A DNA stretch of 64,000 nt from the NCBI RefSeq assembly GCF_000265295.1, contig NC_018002.1:1364001-1428000 (forward strand). The letters run 5' to 3'. A program made the translations under genes and the position numbers. Positions 17,816-27,058 of the stretch are shown one piece after another. The DNA comes from Sulfurospirillum barnesii SES-3 (GTDB lineage: Bacteria > Campylobacterota > Campylobacteria > Campylobacterales > Sulfurospirillaceae). Position 1 is the stretch's first letter; each line of letters opens with the position of its first letter. The notes under the pieces are model-generated. The model was not told the DNA's origin. It saw only the letters and a program-made list of their open reading frames with translations, and did not search any database.

Positions 17816-17954
17816 TGTCAACTCTCTGTCATAATATAAAATTAGGAGTGATTTTATCACATTCAACCTTGAATTGACAAACCTTAAAAGAATGCATTAA
17901 TTGTAAGTTTTGTATAATGATTGAAAATTGAAATCACTCTAAAAGGTTGTTACA

Positions 17955-18722
17955 GTGAAAACATATGCCTCTCTTGAGAAGTATCTAATCTCATTCTTAC
18001 AAGATGAGGTTAAAAAAGCTGGATTCGCAAAAGTTATTTTAGGAATTAGCGGTGGTGTGGATTCTGCTGTTGTAGCTATCCTTGCTAAGAAAGCATTTAA
18101 TGAGAATTTTTTAGGCGTAATGCTTCCCTCTTCAACCTCTAGTAAAGCAAGTTTGGAACATGCAACTGAGCTGTGTGAAAAATTTTCAATCCCTGTTGAA
18201 AAAATCTCAATTGGTGCCTTAAGCGATACTTATTTTCAGGATAAAAAAGAGGCTTCAAAACTACGTATTGGTAATTTTTGTGCCCGCATGCGTATGGCAG
18301 TTTTGTACGATATTTCAGCACGAGAAAATGCTTTGGTACTTGGTACAAGCAATAAAAGTGAAATTTTATTAGGCTATGGAACCATTTTTGGTGATTTAGC
18401 CTGCGCCATTAATCCTATTGGTGAACTGTTTAAGACAGAAATTTTTGAATTTGCTGCACATCTAGGTGTTCCTTCATCTATTTTAACCAAAGCTCCCTCG
18501 GCAGATTTATGGGAAAACCAAAAAGATGAAGAGGAATTTGGTTTTAGTTATGCCCAAATTGATACAGTACTTATGGCTCATATGAAAGAGCATAAAACAA
18601 AAGCAGCACTTGTCGCTTCAGGATTTGAATCATCCCTTGTGGAGATGATTTTTGAACGTATAGAAAAAAATAGCTTCAAGGGTAAACTGCCCCTTATAGC
18701 ACCCGTTATAGACATAAAATAA
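17955..18722 (+). CDS. nadE: NH3-dependent NAD synthetase
   Basis: Amidates deamido-NAD to NAD using ATP and ammonia. PP-loop SGGVDS at residues 32-37; also LGTSNKSEILLGYGT and PSADLWENQKDEEEFG. No glutaminase domain, so it is the short ammonia-using form (255 residues). Starts with GTG. First gene of a plus-strand run that continues into the DegT-like gene 9 bases downstream. Confidence 0.95.
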   Translation: MKTYASLEKYLISFLQDEVKKAGFAKVILGISGGVDSAVVAILAKKAFNENFLGVMLPSSTSSKASLEHATELCEKFSIPVEKISIGALSDTYFQDKKEASKLRIGNFCARMRMAVLYDISARENALVLGTSNKSEILLGYGTIFGDLACAINPIGELFKTEIFEFAAHLGVPSSILTKAPSADLWENQKDEEEFGFSYAQIDTVLMAHMKEHKTKAALVASGFESSLVEMIFERIEKNSFKGKLPLIAPVIDIK

Positions 18723-18731
18723 AGGAATCTT

Positions 18732-19865
18732 ATGCGAGAAATACCATTTTATAAACCATTAGTTGACCAAAGAGAGCGAACACTCATTAATGAAGTCTTA
18801 GACTTAGAAAAAGCAAATAAAGTTGTTACACTAGAACAGGATTTTATGAAGTATATTCCATGTGGTGATGCCATTTCAACCGTAAATGGGACCGCCGCCA
18901 TGCATCTTGCCATGTGTGCACTTGATCTTAAACGAGGGGATAAAATCATCTGTTCAGTCAATGCATTTCCTTCCGTAGCGGAGGTTATTCGACATTTTGA
19001 TGCGGAGCCTATTTTTGTTGACATTGACAAAGATGATTTTAATATTGATGTTGAGCAATTAGAGAGTATGCTCAAAAACAACACAGCCAAAAAACTTAAA
19101 GGTGTTTTTATTAGCCATGTTGCAGGACAAACAGCAGATTTGGATGCGATTTACGCATTGGCAAAAAAATATGATATTAAAATTGTTGAAGATGCAACTG
19201 CTGCTCTTGGGGCAACATACAAAAACAAGAAGGTAGGTTCACTTGAGGCAGATATTACGGTTTTTCGCTTTAATCCACAAGTCAATCACTCTATCTCCAG
19301 TACAGGTATGTTAACCACAAAAGATCCAGAACTTGCAAGCCGTGCACGATTACTTCGTAATCATGCTATTGTGGGAGAGGGTTGGGATAAATTTGGTAAC
19401 TTAGGCTATGTCTATGACGTGGTTGATATTGGCTTAAAATATGACCTCAATGAACTCAATGCCGCTTTTGCTATTGGGCAACTTGAAAAAAATGAGCAAT
19501 TTATCGAGAGACGATTAGAAATTGCAGATATCTACAACAGAGAACTGGCTTCATGCCCACATGTTTCAACACCTATTAAAAAAAGAGACCATATTTACTC
19601 ACAATACATTATCAAAATTGATAAAAACAGAGATAACTTTGCTAAAGAGCTTAAAGAACGTGGTATTTATACCGCACTGCACTATATTCCCATGCATCTT
19701 TTGAGTTATTACAAACAAAAATATAACTTAAGAGTTAATGATTTTCCAAAAGCATTAAGTAATTACCAACAAATCTTATCACTACCCATTTATTGTAGTC
19801 TCAGTGATAAAGATGTCCTTTATATTTGTGAACAAATCAAAGAAATTGCTAAAAGTCGTGTTTAA
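18732..19865 (+). CDS. DegT/DnrJ/EryC1/StrS-family PLP-fold protein lacking the catalytic lysine
   Basis: 377 residues of the sugar-aminotransferase family. Expected landmarks are present: NGTAAMHLAM at 52-61, the PLP aspartate D154 in IVEDATAALGATY, and the C-terminal HYIPMHLLSYY block. Where family members carry the Schiff-base lysine (FxFHPxK), this protein reads FRFNPQVNHSISSTG, with valine at 184 and no lysine nearby. It therefore cannot form the usual internal aldimine. It might be a dehydratase-like variant (the family's ColD uses His), another PLP chemistry or a non-catalytic relative. It lies between nadE and lpxK. Confidence 0.85.
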   Translation: MREIPFYKPLVDQRERTLINEVLDLEKANKVVTLEQDFMKYIPCGDAISTVNGTAAMHLAMCALDLKRGDKIICSVNAFPSVAEVIRHFDAEPIFVDIDKDDFNIDVEQLESMLKNNTAKKLKGVFISHVAGQTADLDAIYALAKKYDIKIVEDATAALGATYKNKKVGSLEADITVFRFNPQVNHSISSTGMLTTKDPELASRARLLRNHAIVGEGWDKFGNLGYVYDVVDIGLKYDLNELNAAFAIGQLEKNEQFIERRLEIADIYNRELASCPHVSTPIKKRDHIYSQYIIKIDKNRDNFAKELKERGIYTALHYIPMHLLSYYKQKYNLRVNDFPKALSNYQQILSLPIYCSLSDKDVLYICEQIKEIAKSRV

Positions 19866-20796
19866 ACGTTCAAAGTATATATTATGGGTAGAAGATTATC
19901 TCTTCTACCCAACATCTTTCTTTCAAACGTTCCTTTCATACCTTCTCTTGCCCCTAAGCCTGATTTATTGTGGTGTTGTCTTATGGAAACGCTATAAAGG
20001 TGAAAAAGAACAAAAATCTTTTGGTATTCCTATTATCAGTATTGGAAATTTGACCGTTGGAGGCAATGGAAAAACACCCTTTAGTATTGCTTTAGCAAAA
20101 GAGTATACGGACATAGGTATTATTCTTCGAGGCTATGGGCGTAAGTCCAAAGGACTCATTTTAGTTTCACAACGTGGGCAAGTCTTGTGTGATGTTATGG
20201 CGAGTGGTGATGAAGCTATGCTCTATGCCAAATCCCTACCTCATGCGACTGTTATCGTGAGTGAAGACCGTATAGAAGCCATTCGTTTTGCTAAAAAAAA
20301 TGGTGTTAAACTCATTTTTTTAGATGATGGTTTTTCAAAAAGCAGTATTGCAAAAATAGATATTTTAATGCGCCCCAACCCAGAGCCTAAAAACATGTTT
20401 TGTCTACCAAGTGGGCCTTACAGGGAGCCTCATTTTTTATATAAACGAGCTGATTTAGTCATTGTAGAAGATGAAGATTTTACACGCCATGTTGAAGTGT
20501 TCAATCCAACATCTCGCATGCTTTTGGTGACTGCCATTTCAAAACCAAGCCGATTGGATGCCTATTTACCCAATAATATTATTGGAAAAGTCACTTTTGA
20601 AGATCATTACATGTACACCGAAGAAGAGCTTATAAATCTTTTGGAAACCCATCGTGCAAGCTCTATTTTAACCACACAAAAAGATGCTGTTAAAATGTCA
20701 CATTTTTGTGTTCCTCTTTCTCTTTTAAACCTTGAAATTGAAATTTCAGAGCACACACGAGCAAATATCAACACTCTTTTAGCTCATATAAGCTAA
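19858..20796 (+). CDS. lpxK: tetraacyldisaccharide 4'-kinase
   Basis: Phosphorylates the 4' position of the lipid A precursor at the inner membrane. One N-terminal membrane helix (SYLLLPLSLIYCGVVL), then the P-loop GNLTVGGNGKTPF and the downstream block FLDDGFSKS. I place the start at the GTG at 19858, just before WVEDYLFYPTSFFQ, the typical LpxK N-terminus. It overlaps the DegT-like stop by eight bases. Longer in-frame starts (from GTG 19804) would add 18 residues buried in the upstream gene. About 312 residues, normal length. Confidence 0.88.
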   Translation: MFKRSKYILWVEDYLFYPTSFFQTFLSYLLLPLSLIYCGVVLWKRYKGEKEQKSFGIPIISIGNLTVGGNGKTPFSIALAKEYTDIGIILRGYGRKSKGLILVSQRGQVLCDVMASGDEAMLYAKSLPHATVIVSEDRIEAIRFAKKNGVKLIFLDDGFSKSSIAKIDILMRPNPEPKNMFCLPSGPYREPHFLYKRADLVIVEDEDFTRHVEVFNPTSRMLLVTAISKPSRLDAYLPNNIIGKVTFEDHYMYTEEELINLLETHRASSILTTQKDAVKMSHFCVPLSLLNLEIEISEHTRANINTLLAHIS

Positions 20797-20831
20797 AATA
20801 AAACCTCCCATCATATCCTAAAGGATACTAC

Positions 20832-21683
20832 GTGCAACACAAAATTCAACAAGCACAAATTTTAATGGACGCATTGCCGTACATTAAGCAATTCAGCAAA
20901 AAAACCATTGTGATCAAATACGGCGGAGCCGCACAAATCAACCCAGAACTTAAAGAGCAATTTGCAAAAGATATTGTTTTGCTCTACCTTGTAGGTATTA
21001 AACCTGTTATTGTGCATGGTGGAGGAAAGAAGATCAATGCTTTACTCGATAAGCTTGAAGTTAAGAGCAATTTTATCGATGGCTTACGTGTCACGGATGA
21101 ACACGTAATGGAAGTAGTTGAGATGGTTTTAAGCGGAAGCATTAACAAAGAAATCACAACTTTATTGAATCATCATGGTGCAAAAGCGATTGGTATTACA
21201 GGGAAAGATGCTAATTTTATGCGTGCTCGCCCTATGGACGATGGTAAGTATGGGCTTGTGGGTGAAATCACCAAAGTGGACAAAAAAGTACTTAAGCATT
21301 TGATTCGTGAAAAATTCATTCCTGTCATTGCCCCTATAGCCGCAGGTGATGATATAGACCACCCAGGTTATAACATCAATGCTGATTTGGCTGCGAGTAA
21401 GATAGCCGTTGCCTTGCAAGCGAAAAAAATTATTTTTCTAACAGACACACCTGGTGTATTGGACAAAGAGGGTAATCTTATCTCCAGCCTTGATAAAGCC
21501 AAAATCAAAGCCCTCAAAAAAGATGGCACGATTAGTGGGGGTATGATTCCAAAACTGGACGCTTGCCTAGAAACTATTCGAGGTGGCGTTGAATGTGCAC
21601 ACATCATTGATGGAAGAGTTCAACACTCCATTTTACTAGAGCTTTTTACCAAAAATGGTATTGGCACCATTATTAAAGAATAA
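20832..21683 (+). CDS. argB: acetylglutamate kinase
   Basis: Second step of arginine synthesis, phosphorylating N-acetylglutamate. Amino-acid kinase fold: VIKYGGAAQ, VHGGGKKIN, the IPVIAPIAAGDD loop, NINADLAASKIA and LTDTPGVLD. 283 residues. GTG start preceded by AAAGGATAC. Other arg genes are not in the window. Confidence 0.95.
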   Translation: MQHKIQQAQILMDALPYIKQFSKKTIVIKYGGAAQINPELKEQFAKDIVLLYLVGIKPVIVHGGGKKINALLDKLEVKSNFIDGLRVTDEHVMEVVEMVLSGSINKEITTLLNHHGAKAIGITGKDANFMRARPMDDGKYGLVGEITKVDKKVLKHLIREKFIPVIAPIAAGDDIDHPGYNINADLAASKIAVALQAKKIIFLTDTPGVLDKEGNLISSLDKAKIKALKKDGTISGGMIPKLDACLETIRGGVECAHIIDGRVQHSILLELFTKNGIGTIIKE

Positions 21684-21690
21684 GGAAAGC

Positions 21691-23178
21691 ATGATGTTTA
21701 TTGAAACCCGTGGAAACGATGGAAAAAAATCACAAAAAGTCCCCTTCTCCTATGCTATTTTAAATCCTAGTGCTAGCTTTGGTGGACTTTATGTACCTGA
21801 GAACTTACCTAACATTGATACTGACTTTTTAGAAAAAGCTTCCAAGAAAAGCTATAAAGAGATTACGCTGGATATTTTAAGACTCTTCAACATTGACATT
21901 GAAGAAGAGGTCATGCAAAAAGCGGTTGCCTTGTATGATGCATTTGATGATGCTACTGAGCCAACACCTTTGGTTCAAATCGAAGACGACCTTTTTGTCA
22001 ATGAACTCTACCACGGTCCTACACGTGCTTTTAAAGATATGGCCTTACAACCGTTTGGGTATATTCTTTCACACCTTGCACAAAAGCTAGGTGAGCAGTA
22101 TCTCATTTTGGCGGCAACCAGCGGTGACACGGGACCTGCAACGCTGGATACCTTTGCCAATAAGCCAAACATCAAAGTGGTTTGCCTTTATCCCGATGGG
22201 GGAACCAGTGATGTTCAACGCTTACAGATGACCACACAAAAGAGTCCAAACCTTAAAATTATCGGTATTCATGGCAATTTTGATGATGCCCAAAATGCGC
22301 TCAAAAACCTGCTTGCATCGCCTAGTTTCAAAGAAGCACTCAGTGCTAAAGATATTAAACTCAGTGCAGCAAACTCGGTCAATTTTGGACGTATTATTTT
22401 TCAAATTATCTACCATATCTATGCCTATGTCGCCCTTCTTAAACAAGGCAAGGTTGCGCTTGGAAAACCTTTTTACACCATTATTCCTAGTGGCAATTTT
22501 GGAAATGCCTTAGGGGCGTATTATGCGAAAAAGATGGGCTTACCCATTCAGAAAATTTTGATTGCTTCTAACATCAACAATATTTTAACCGATCTGATTA
22601 GCACAGGTGTTTATGACTTGCGAAGCCGAACACTTTTACAGACCACCTCTCCTGCGATGGATATTCTCATTTCCTCCAACGTAGAACGTGTTTTGTTTGA
22701 CAAATTTGGAGCAGAACGTACGAAAGAGCTGATGGAAGCACTGAAAGAAGATAAACTCTATACACTCACACAAAAAGAATTAGCGTGCATACAAGACGAT
22801 TTTGAGGCGGTTTATTGCGATGATACCTTTGGCAAAGAGCAAATTAAGCACTATGCCAACAAAGGCTACATTATGGACCCGCATACGGCAACGTGTCTTA
22901 AAGCCTACAAAGAGCTTAAAATAAAACCACTTCCGTGTGTTCTATGCTCAACAGCTGAGTGGACAAAATTTGCGCCAACGATGTTGAATGCTATCAAAGA
23001 AGACAGTGTCACATACAGCGATAAAGAAGCACTTGAAGGTATCAGCAACGCTTTACATGTAAAGATTCCTGAGTGCATTCGTGCCTTATTTAATGAAGCC
23101 ATTATTCACGATAGCGTGGTTAAAAAAGAGAAGATTGAAGCAGAAATTTTTGACTTTTTAAACAAGGTTAAGCCATGA
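21691..23178 (+). CDS. thrC: threonine synthase
   Basis: PLP enzyme converting O-phosphohomoserine to threonine. The lysine is in HGPTRAFKDMAL; further blocks are AATSGDTGPATLD, NSVNFGRI and PSGNFGNALGAYYAKKMG. About 495 residues, the long ThrC form. The ATG at 21691 has an AAGGAAAG site; an upstream frame start at 21655 would lie inside argB. The end overlaps the kdsB start by four bases. Confidence 0.95.
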   Translation: MMFIETRGNDGKKSQKVPFSYAILNPSASFGGLYVPENLPNIDTDFLEKASKKSYKEITLDILRLFNIDIEEEVMQKAVALYDAFDDATEPTPLVQIEDDLFVNELYHGPTRAFKDMALQPFGYILSHLAQKLGEQYLILAATSGDTGPATLDTFANKPNIKVVCLYPDGGTSDVQRLQMTTQKSPNLKIIGIHGNFDDAQNALKNLLASPSFKEALSAKDIKLSAANSVNFGRIIFQIIYHIYAYVALLKQGKVALGKPFYTIIPSGNFGNALGAYYAKKMGLPIQKILIASNINNILTDLISTGVYDLRSRTLLQTTSPAMDILISSNVERVLFDKFGAERTKELMEALKEDKLYTLTQKELACIQDDFEAVYCDDTFGKEQIKHYANKGYIMDPHTATCLKAYKELKIKPLPCVLCSTAEWTKFAPTMLNAIKEDSVTYSDKEALEGISNALHVKIPECIRALFNEAIIHDSVVKKEKIEAEIFDFLNKVKP

Positions 23179-23879
23179 TTATCATCCCAGCACGCCTTGC
23201 TTCCACACGCTTTGCGAATAAAATCCTAGCAGACATTCACGGTTTTCCTATGGTGATAGCCACAGCAAAGCGTGTGCAAAATCTTGACGATGTTGCTATC
23301 GCCGCCGATACTCACGAAGTGGTCACTTTGGCACAAAAGTATGGTTTTAAAGCCATTTTAACCTCCCAAGAACACCAAAGTGGAACAGACAGAATCAATG
23401 AAGCCGCTTCAAAACTAGGGCTTCATAAGGATGAAATCATTATCAACGTGCAAGCCGATGAGCCGTTTATTGAAGAGAATGTCGTGCAAAAAGTGATTGA
23501 AAAAGCTAAAAGTACTGAAGCGCTAATTACGAGTGCGTGCAAGAAGATTGATCTTAGCCATGTAAAAGATCCCAATCTTGTCAAAGTCATCTTAGATGCC
23601 AATGGCAATGCTATCTACTTTTCCAGAAGTGTTATTCCGTATGATAGAGAAGGTGGCTTTGAGGGCTATTTTGGGCATTTAGGCATTTATGCGTTTCGCA
23701 AAAGTGCGCTTGAGACCTTTTGTGCCCTTCCCTACGCACCTATGGAACATATCGAAAAGCTAGAGCAGTTGCGTGCGCTTTATCATGGCTATAACATTGC
23801 TATGGTGGAAGTGGAAAGTCAAAGTTTTGGCATTGACACCAAAGAAGATTTAGAGCGAGCCCTTGCTTTTTTTAAATAA
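23175..23879 (+). CDS. kdsB: 3-deoxy-manno-octulosonate cytidylyltransferase
   Basis: Activates Kdo as CMP-Kdo for LPS inner-core assembly. Begins IIIPARLASTRFANKIL with the nucleotide-binding R-x-x-S-x-R-x-x-x-K pattern. Also VQADEPFIEE, YFSRSVIPYD, GHLGIYAFRK and EKLEQLRAL. 234 residues. Start overlaps the thrC stop (ATGA). Confidence 0.95.
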   Translation: MIIIPARLASTRFANKILADIHGFPMVIATAKRVQNLDDVAIAADTHEVVTLAQKYGFKAILTSQEHQSGTDRINEAASKLGLHKDEIIINVQADEPFIEENVVQKVIEKAKSTEALITSACKKIDLSHVKDPNLVKVILDANGNAIYFSRSVIPYDREGGFEGYFGHLGIYAFRKSALETFCALPYAPMEHIEKLEQLRALYHGYNIAMVEVESQSFGIDTKEDLERALAFFK

Positions 23880-23885
23880 ACCAAA

Positions 23886-23909
23886 AAGAGAGCTTTAAAA
23901 AGCTCTCTT
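23886..23909. terminator. bidirectional terminator between kdsB and the 98-residue gene
   Basis: Ten-base perfect stem AAGAGAGCTT / AAGCTCTCTT with a TAAA loop, flanked by A-rich sequence on the left, seven bases after the kdsB stop. It overlaps the stop of the convergent gene. Confidence 0.75.
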
Positions 23910-24204
23910 AGATAGCTACTGGTTCAAACGTATTATTTTCATGACTGAAACGATACGCTTCCATTGGATTTTCTCCCACTTGAAACATAATCTTACATGT
24001 AAGGAATCCTGATTTTTTAAGCCCTTTTTCGACCACTTCTAAAATAAACGCACGGGTACTAAAAAGATGCGTCGTGGTATCACCCTCATAGGCAAATTCT
24101 TCTTCTTCGATAGGCGTAAAACCCTCTTTTTTCAAATGTTTTTCAAAAATAACCTTATCTTTTAGACCCTCAACCTCTACAATTAAAACTACATGCATTG
24201 CCAC
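23908..24204 (-). CDS. conserved hypothetical small protein (98 aa)
   Basis: No family recognised. GTG start with an AGGAG site nine bases upstream. The sequence is alpha/beta-like with an acidic EEEEF stretch and a central FLTCK encoded by a TCTTACATGTAAGG palindrome copy. No signal peptide or membrane helix. It follows dsbD by only a few bases on the same strand, so it may be co-transcribed with it. Confidence 0.65.
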   Translation of the reverse strand: MAMHVVLIVEVEGLKDKVIFEKHLKKEGFTPIEEEEFAYEGDTTTHLFSTRAFILEVVEKGLKKSGFLTCKIMFQVGENPMEAYRFSHENNTFEPVAI

Positions 24205-24208
24205 GATA

Positions 24209-25963
24209 CTACACTCCTAATTTTTCCAAATGTGCCAAAAATTCATCGGCATTTTTAAAGCCAACTAAACGTAATTCTTGGACTTCCTTTCCCTCTTTAA
24301 AAAATAAAATAGCAGGAGGACCATAAATAGTAAACGCTTTTTGAAGGGCTTGATCATCGGAGGTATTATAAGTTACATCTGCTTTTAACAATGTAAAATG
24401 AGCCAGTTTCTCTTTCACTCGCTCATCGCTAAAGGTTAAGTGTTCAAACTCAACACAATTCACACACCAATCCGCATAAAAATCAAGCATGACAGGTTTT
24501 GTAGCATTTTTGAGATGGGTATTCAGTGCATCTATGGTTTTTACCTTCGTAAACAAAGAAGATGGTTCAGCAGAAAGTCCCTCTTTGGTTGTTAATTTTT
24601 CCAAAGGACGTAAAGGGTTATGTGCGCCACTGATAAAGCCAACAAATAACAATAAGCCATACACCAAAAAGAGGACTAAAAAACTTTTGAGAAGTTTATT
24701 CCACCCTGAAGCCTCTGTTTTTGAAGGTTCTAAAGCTCCAAAATAAATGGCAGAACTCACCACTAAAAGTGTCCATAACGCCATACTCACATGTGCAGGA
24801 AGAATGCGTGAGAGCATCCAAATGGCAACCCCTAAGAGCATCACACCAAAAATGGCACTCACCCTTTGCATCCAAAGACCAGGTCTTGGCATATACCGAC
24901 CTGCTGTGGTTCCAATAAGCAACAATGGAACACCCATGCCAAGGCTCATGACAAAAAGAGCCAAACCACCTAGGACAACATCACCACTCTGACCAATATA
25001 GATTAATGCCCCAGCCAAAGGAGCAGCCACACAAGGACCAACAATTAATGCCGATAAAAAACCCATAATGGCAATACCAAAAACACCTTGTGTTTGCATT
25101 TCACCCGTTTTTTTGCTGATTTTTGTCTGAATAAAATTGGGCATTTTAATCTCATAAAATCCAAACATAGAAAGTGCTAATAAAATAAAAATAAGGCTAA
25201 AAACAGAAATAACCCATGGGTTTTGTAAAGAAGCTTGCAGATTTGCGCCAAAAAGAGCTGCTAAAATCCCTGCTATTGTGTACGCAAATGACATGGCTAA
25301 AACGTACACCAAAGAGAGTAAAAAGCCTTTTTTTGCATTCATTTTCATACTGGGTTGAGAAACAATAATAGAGGATAAAATAGGAATCATTGGAAACACA
25401 CACGGAGTGAGTGAGAGCAATAAACCAAAACCAAAAAAACTAAGCACTACCCAAAAGACATTGCCTTGCATCAATTGTTTGGCAATGGCGTCTTGTTCTG
25501 AAAGCGTTAAGGAGTTCGTCTCAAAAGAAACACCGTTTTTTCCTAGGACAATCTCTTTGTTCATGGGTTGATAACAAATACCAAGCATAGAACACCCTTG
25601 ATAAGAAAACTTAAGCGTTGCAGAACCATTTGTGGCATATTCATCCAAAAGCATCTGCGGTATAAATAACTCAAACGATTTTTGTTGTATCAAATACTCT
25701 TCATGAGGCTCAGGGGCTGGTCGTTCCACCCACGACATCAAATCAAGCAGCTTAGGTTTTGTGAGCTCTAATTTCATTTTATCATCGTACAGATAAATGC
25801 CCTCACCCAATCCAACCTTGATCACCACACCTTGTCTACTTTGTGTAAATTGAACATCAAAAGCTTCCTCAGGGGTTAATACTTTTGATTTTTCAACACC
25901 AAAAAGTGATACAATCAAAATAAAAAAAAGCAAAACATATCGTTGTATATATCGCACAAGCAA
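24209..25963 (-). CDS. dsbD: thiol:disulfide interchange protein DsbD
   Basis: Carries reducing power from cytosolic thioredoxin across the inner membrane to the periplasm. Domains in order: signal segment (~1-22); N-terminal beta domain with the redox pair C124/C130 (GCSMLGIC); a membrane core of about eight helices (~170-430) with LTPCVFPMIPIL and GPCVAAPLAG carrying the transmembrane cysteines; and a C-terminal thioredoxin domain with WCVNC near residue 500. 584 residues, full length. Confidence 0.95.
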   Translation of the reverse strand: MLVRYIQRYVLLFFILIVSLFGVEKSKVLTPEEAFDVQFTQSRQGVVIKVGLGEGIYLYDDKMKLELTKPKLLDLMSWVERPAPEPHEEYLIQQKSFELFIPQMLLDEYATNGSATLKFSYQGCSMLGICYQPMNKEIVLGKNGVSFETNSLTLSEQDAIAKQLMQGNVFWVVLSFFGFGLLLSLTPCVFPMIPILSSIIVSQPSMKMNAKKGFLLSLVYVLAMSFAYTIAGILAALFGANLQASLQNPWVISVFSLIFILLALSMFGFYEIKMPNFIQTKISKKTGEMQTQGVFGIAIMGFLSALIVGPCVAAPLAGALIYIGQSGDVVLGGLALFVMSLGMGVPLLLIGTTAGRYMPRPGLWMQRVSAIFGVMLLGVAIWMLSRILPAHVSMALWTLLVVSSAIYFGALEPSKTEASGWNKLLKSFLVLFLVYGLLLFVGFISGAHNPLRPLEKLTTKEGLSAEPSSLFTKVKTIDALNTHLKNATKPVMLDFYADWCVNCVEFEHLTFSDERVKEKLAHFTLLKADVTYNTSDDQALQKAFTIYGPPAILFFKEGKEVQELRLVGFKNADEFLAHLEKLGV

Positions 25964-26060
25964 CCTTTTTGAAGAAATAAAGTGATTGTATCCAACGAGC
26001 CTAAATATTTTTTAAATTAAAACGATTTTCACACATTACATGTAAAAAGGGCATTCATCT

Positions 26061-26942
26061 ATGAGCAAAGAGAAAAAATCACCAACGCCTTTAGAAGAAA
26101 CTTCATTAGAACACCCCTCTAAAAAAGAGGAAAAAGTTCAAGTTTGGGTTAAAAAAAGTGAATTAAAGTATGAAAAAGAACTCAAACACCTTCAAATTGA
26201 GCTACTAAAATTTCAAAACCATGTCAAAGAGAAAGGTTTAAAAGTACTTATCCTTATTGAAGGGCGAGATGCGGCGGGCAAAGGAGGCACGATTAAACGT
26301 ATCACGGAGCATTTAAATCCAAGAGGTGCTCGTATTGTGGCACTACCAAAACCCTCCGATACAGAACGAACACAGTGGTACTTTCAACGCTATACAGGGC
26401 ATTTACCCTCAGCTGGAGAAATTGTTTTATTTGATAGGTCATGGTATAACCGTGCAGGGGTTGAGCCTGTTATGGGATTTTGTACGCAAAAAGAACATAA
26501 AGAGTTTTTACGGGAAGTACCAAAATTTGAGAGAATGCTTGTAAACTCAGGGATTATTCTTTTTAAATTTTACTTTTCAGTGAGTAAAGAAGAACAAGCC
26601 AAACGCTTTTTGGAGCGAAAAAACGACCCTCTAAAACAGTTTAAACTCTCTCCTGTCGATGAAAAATCACAAGAGCTTTGGGATCACTACACCATTGCCA
26701 AATACTCTATGCTGTTAGCTTCGAATAACCCTCGAACTCCATGGATGATTGTTCTTTCAGACGACAAAAAACAGGCTCGACTAAACACCATCAAACACAT
26801 TTTAAGAAATGTAGAGTATCCTGAAAAAATCAAAAACAAACATTTAAAAACTAGTCCAGAAATTTTACGTACAGGAAGAGAAGAGATAGAAATTATGGAG
26901 CAAAACCTACCTAATGAAAATCTTTCACATTTAAATGGGTAG
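26061..26942 (+). CDS. ppk2: polyphosphate kinase 2
   Basis: Transfers phosphate between polyphosphate and nucleotides (usually polyP-driven GDP/ADP phosphorylation). Walker A GRDAAGKGGTI at 68-78, Walker B and lid FDRSWYNRAGVE from 124. 293 residues, single-domain class I. The charged N-terminal ~30 residues are unlike the core. A TTACATGTAAA palindrome lies just upstream of the AAAAGG ribosome site. Transcribed alone, convergent with dnaK across the inserted IS. Confidence 0.93.
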   Translation: MSKEKKSPTPLEETSLEHPSKKEEKVQVWVKKSELKYEKELKHLQIELLKFQNHVKEKGLKVLILIEGRDAAGKGGTIKRITEHLNPRGARIVALPKPSDTERTQWYFQRYTGHLPSAGEIVLFDRSWYNRAGVEPVMGFCTQKEHKEFLREVPKFERMLVNSGIILFKFYFSVSKEEQAKRFLERKNDPLKQFKLSPVDEKSQELWDHYTIAKYSMLLASNNPRTPWMIVLSDDKKQARLNTIKHILRNVEYPEKIKNKHLKTSPEILRTGREEIEIMEQNLPNENLSHLNG

Positions 26943-26960
26943 AGCTTTACATGTAAAGGT

Positions 26961-26985
26961 ATGACCTAGCCAAAAGCTAGGTCAT
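26961..26985. terminator. terminator hairpin between ppk2 and the IS (original dnaK terminator)
   Basis: Ten-base perfect stem ATGACCTAGC / GCTAGGTCAT with a five-base loop. It lies 18 bases past the ppk2 stop and was, before IS insertion, about 27 bases past the dnaK stop on the other strand, so it probably served both genes. Confidence 0.7.
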
Positions 26986-26991
26986 GCAGGG

Positions 26992-26999
26992 GTTTTACT
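26992..26999. repeat. IS target-site duplication, left copy
   Basis: GTTTTACT, identical to 28310-28317. Eight bases is the usual duplication for IS256-family insertion. Confidence 0.9.
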
Positions 27000-27023
27000 G
27001 GGAGCGTTAGAAATTCTGTGTCA
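27000..27023 (+). repeat. IS terminal inverted repeat, left
   Basis: Starts GGGAGCGTT and ends TCTGTGTCA; matches the reverse complement of 28286-28309 at 20 of 24 bases. Confidence 0.88.
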
Positions 27024-27058
27024 ATCAGGTAGTATTTCAAATACACAAGGATTGAACG

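Noticed and set aside
17874-17918. TTGACA (17874) and TATAAT (17913) as a nadE promoter
   Set aside because: The spacing is 33 bases, far outside the working range; no good -35 box goes with the TATAAT.
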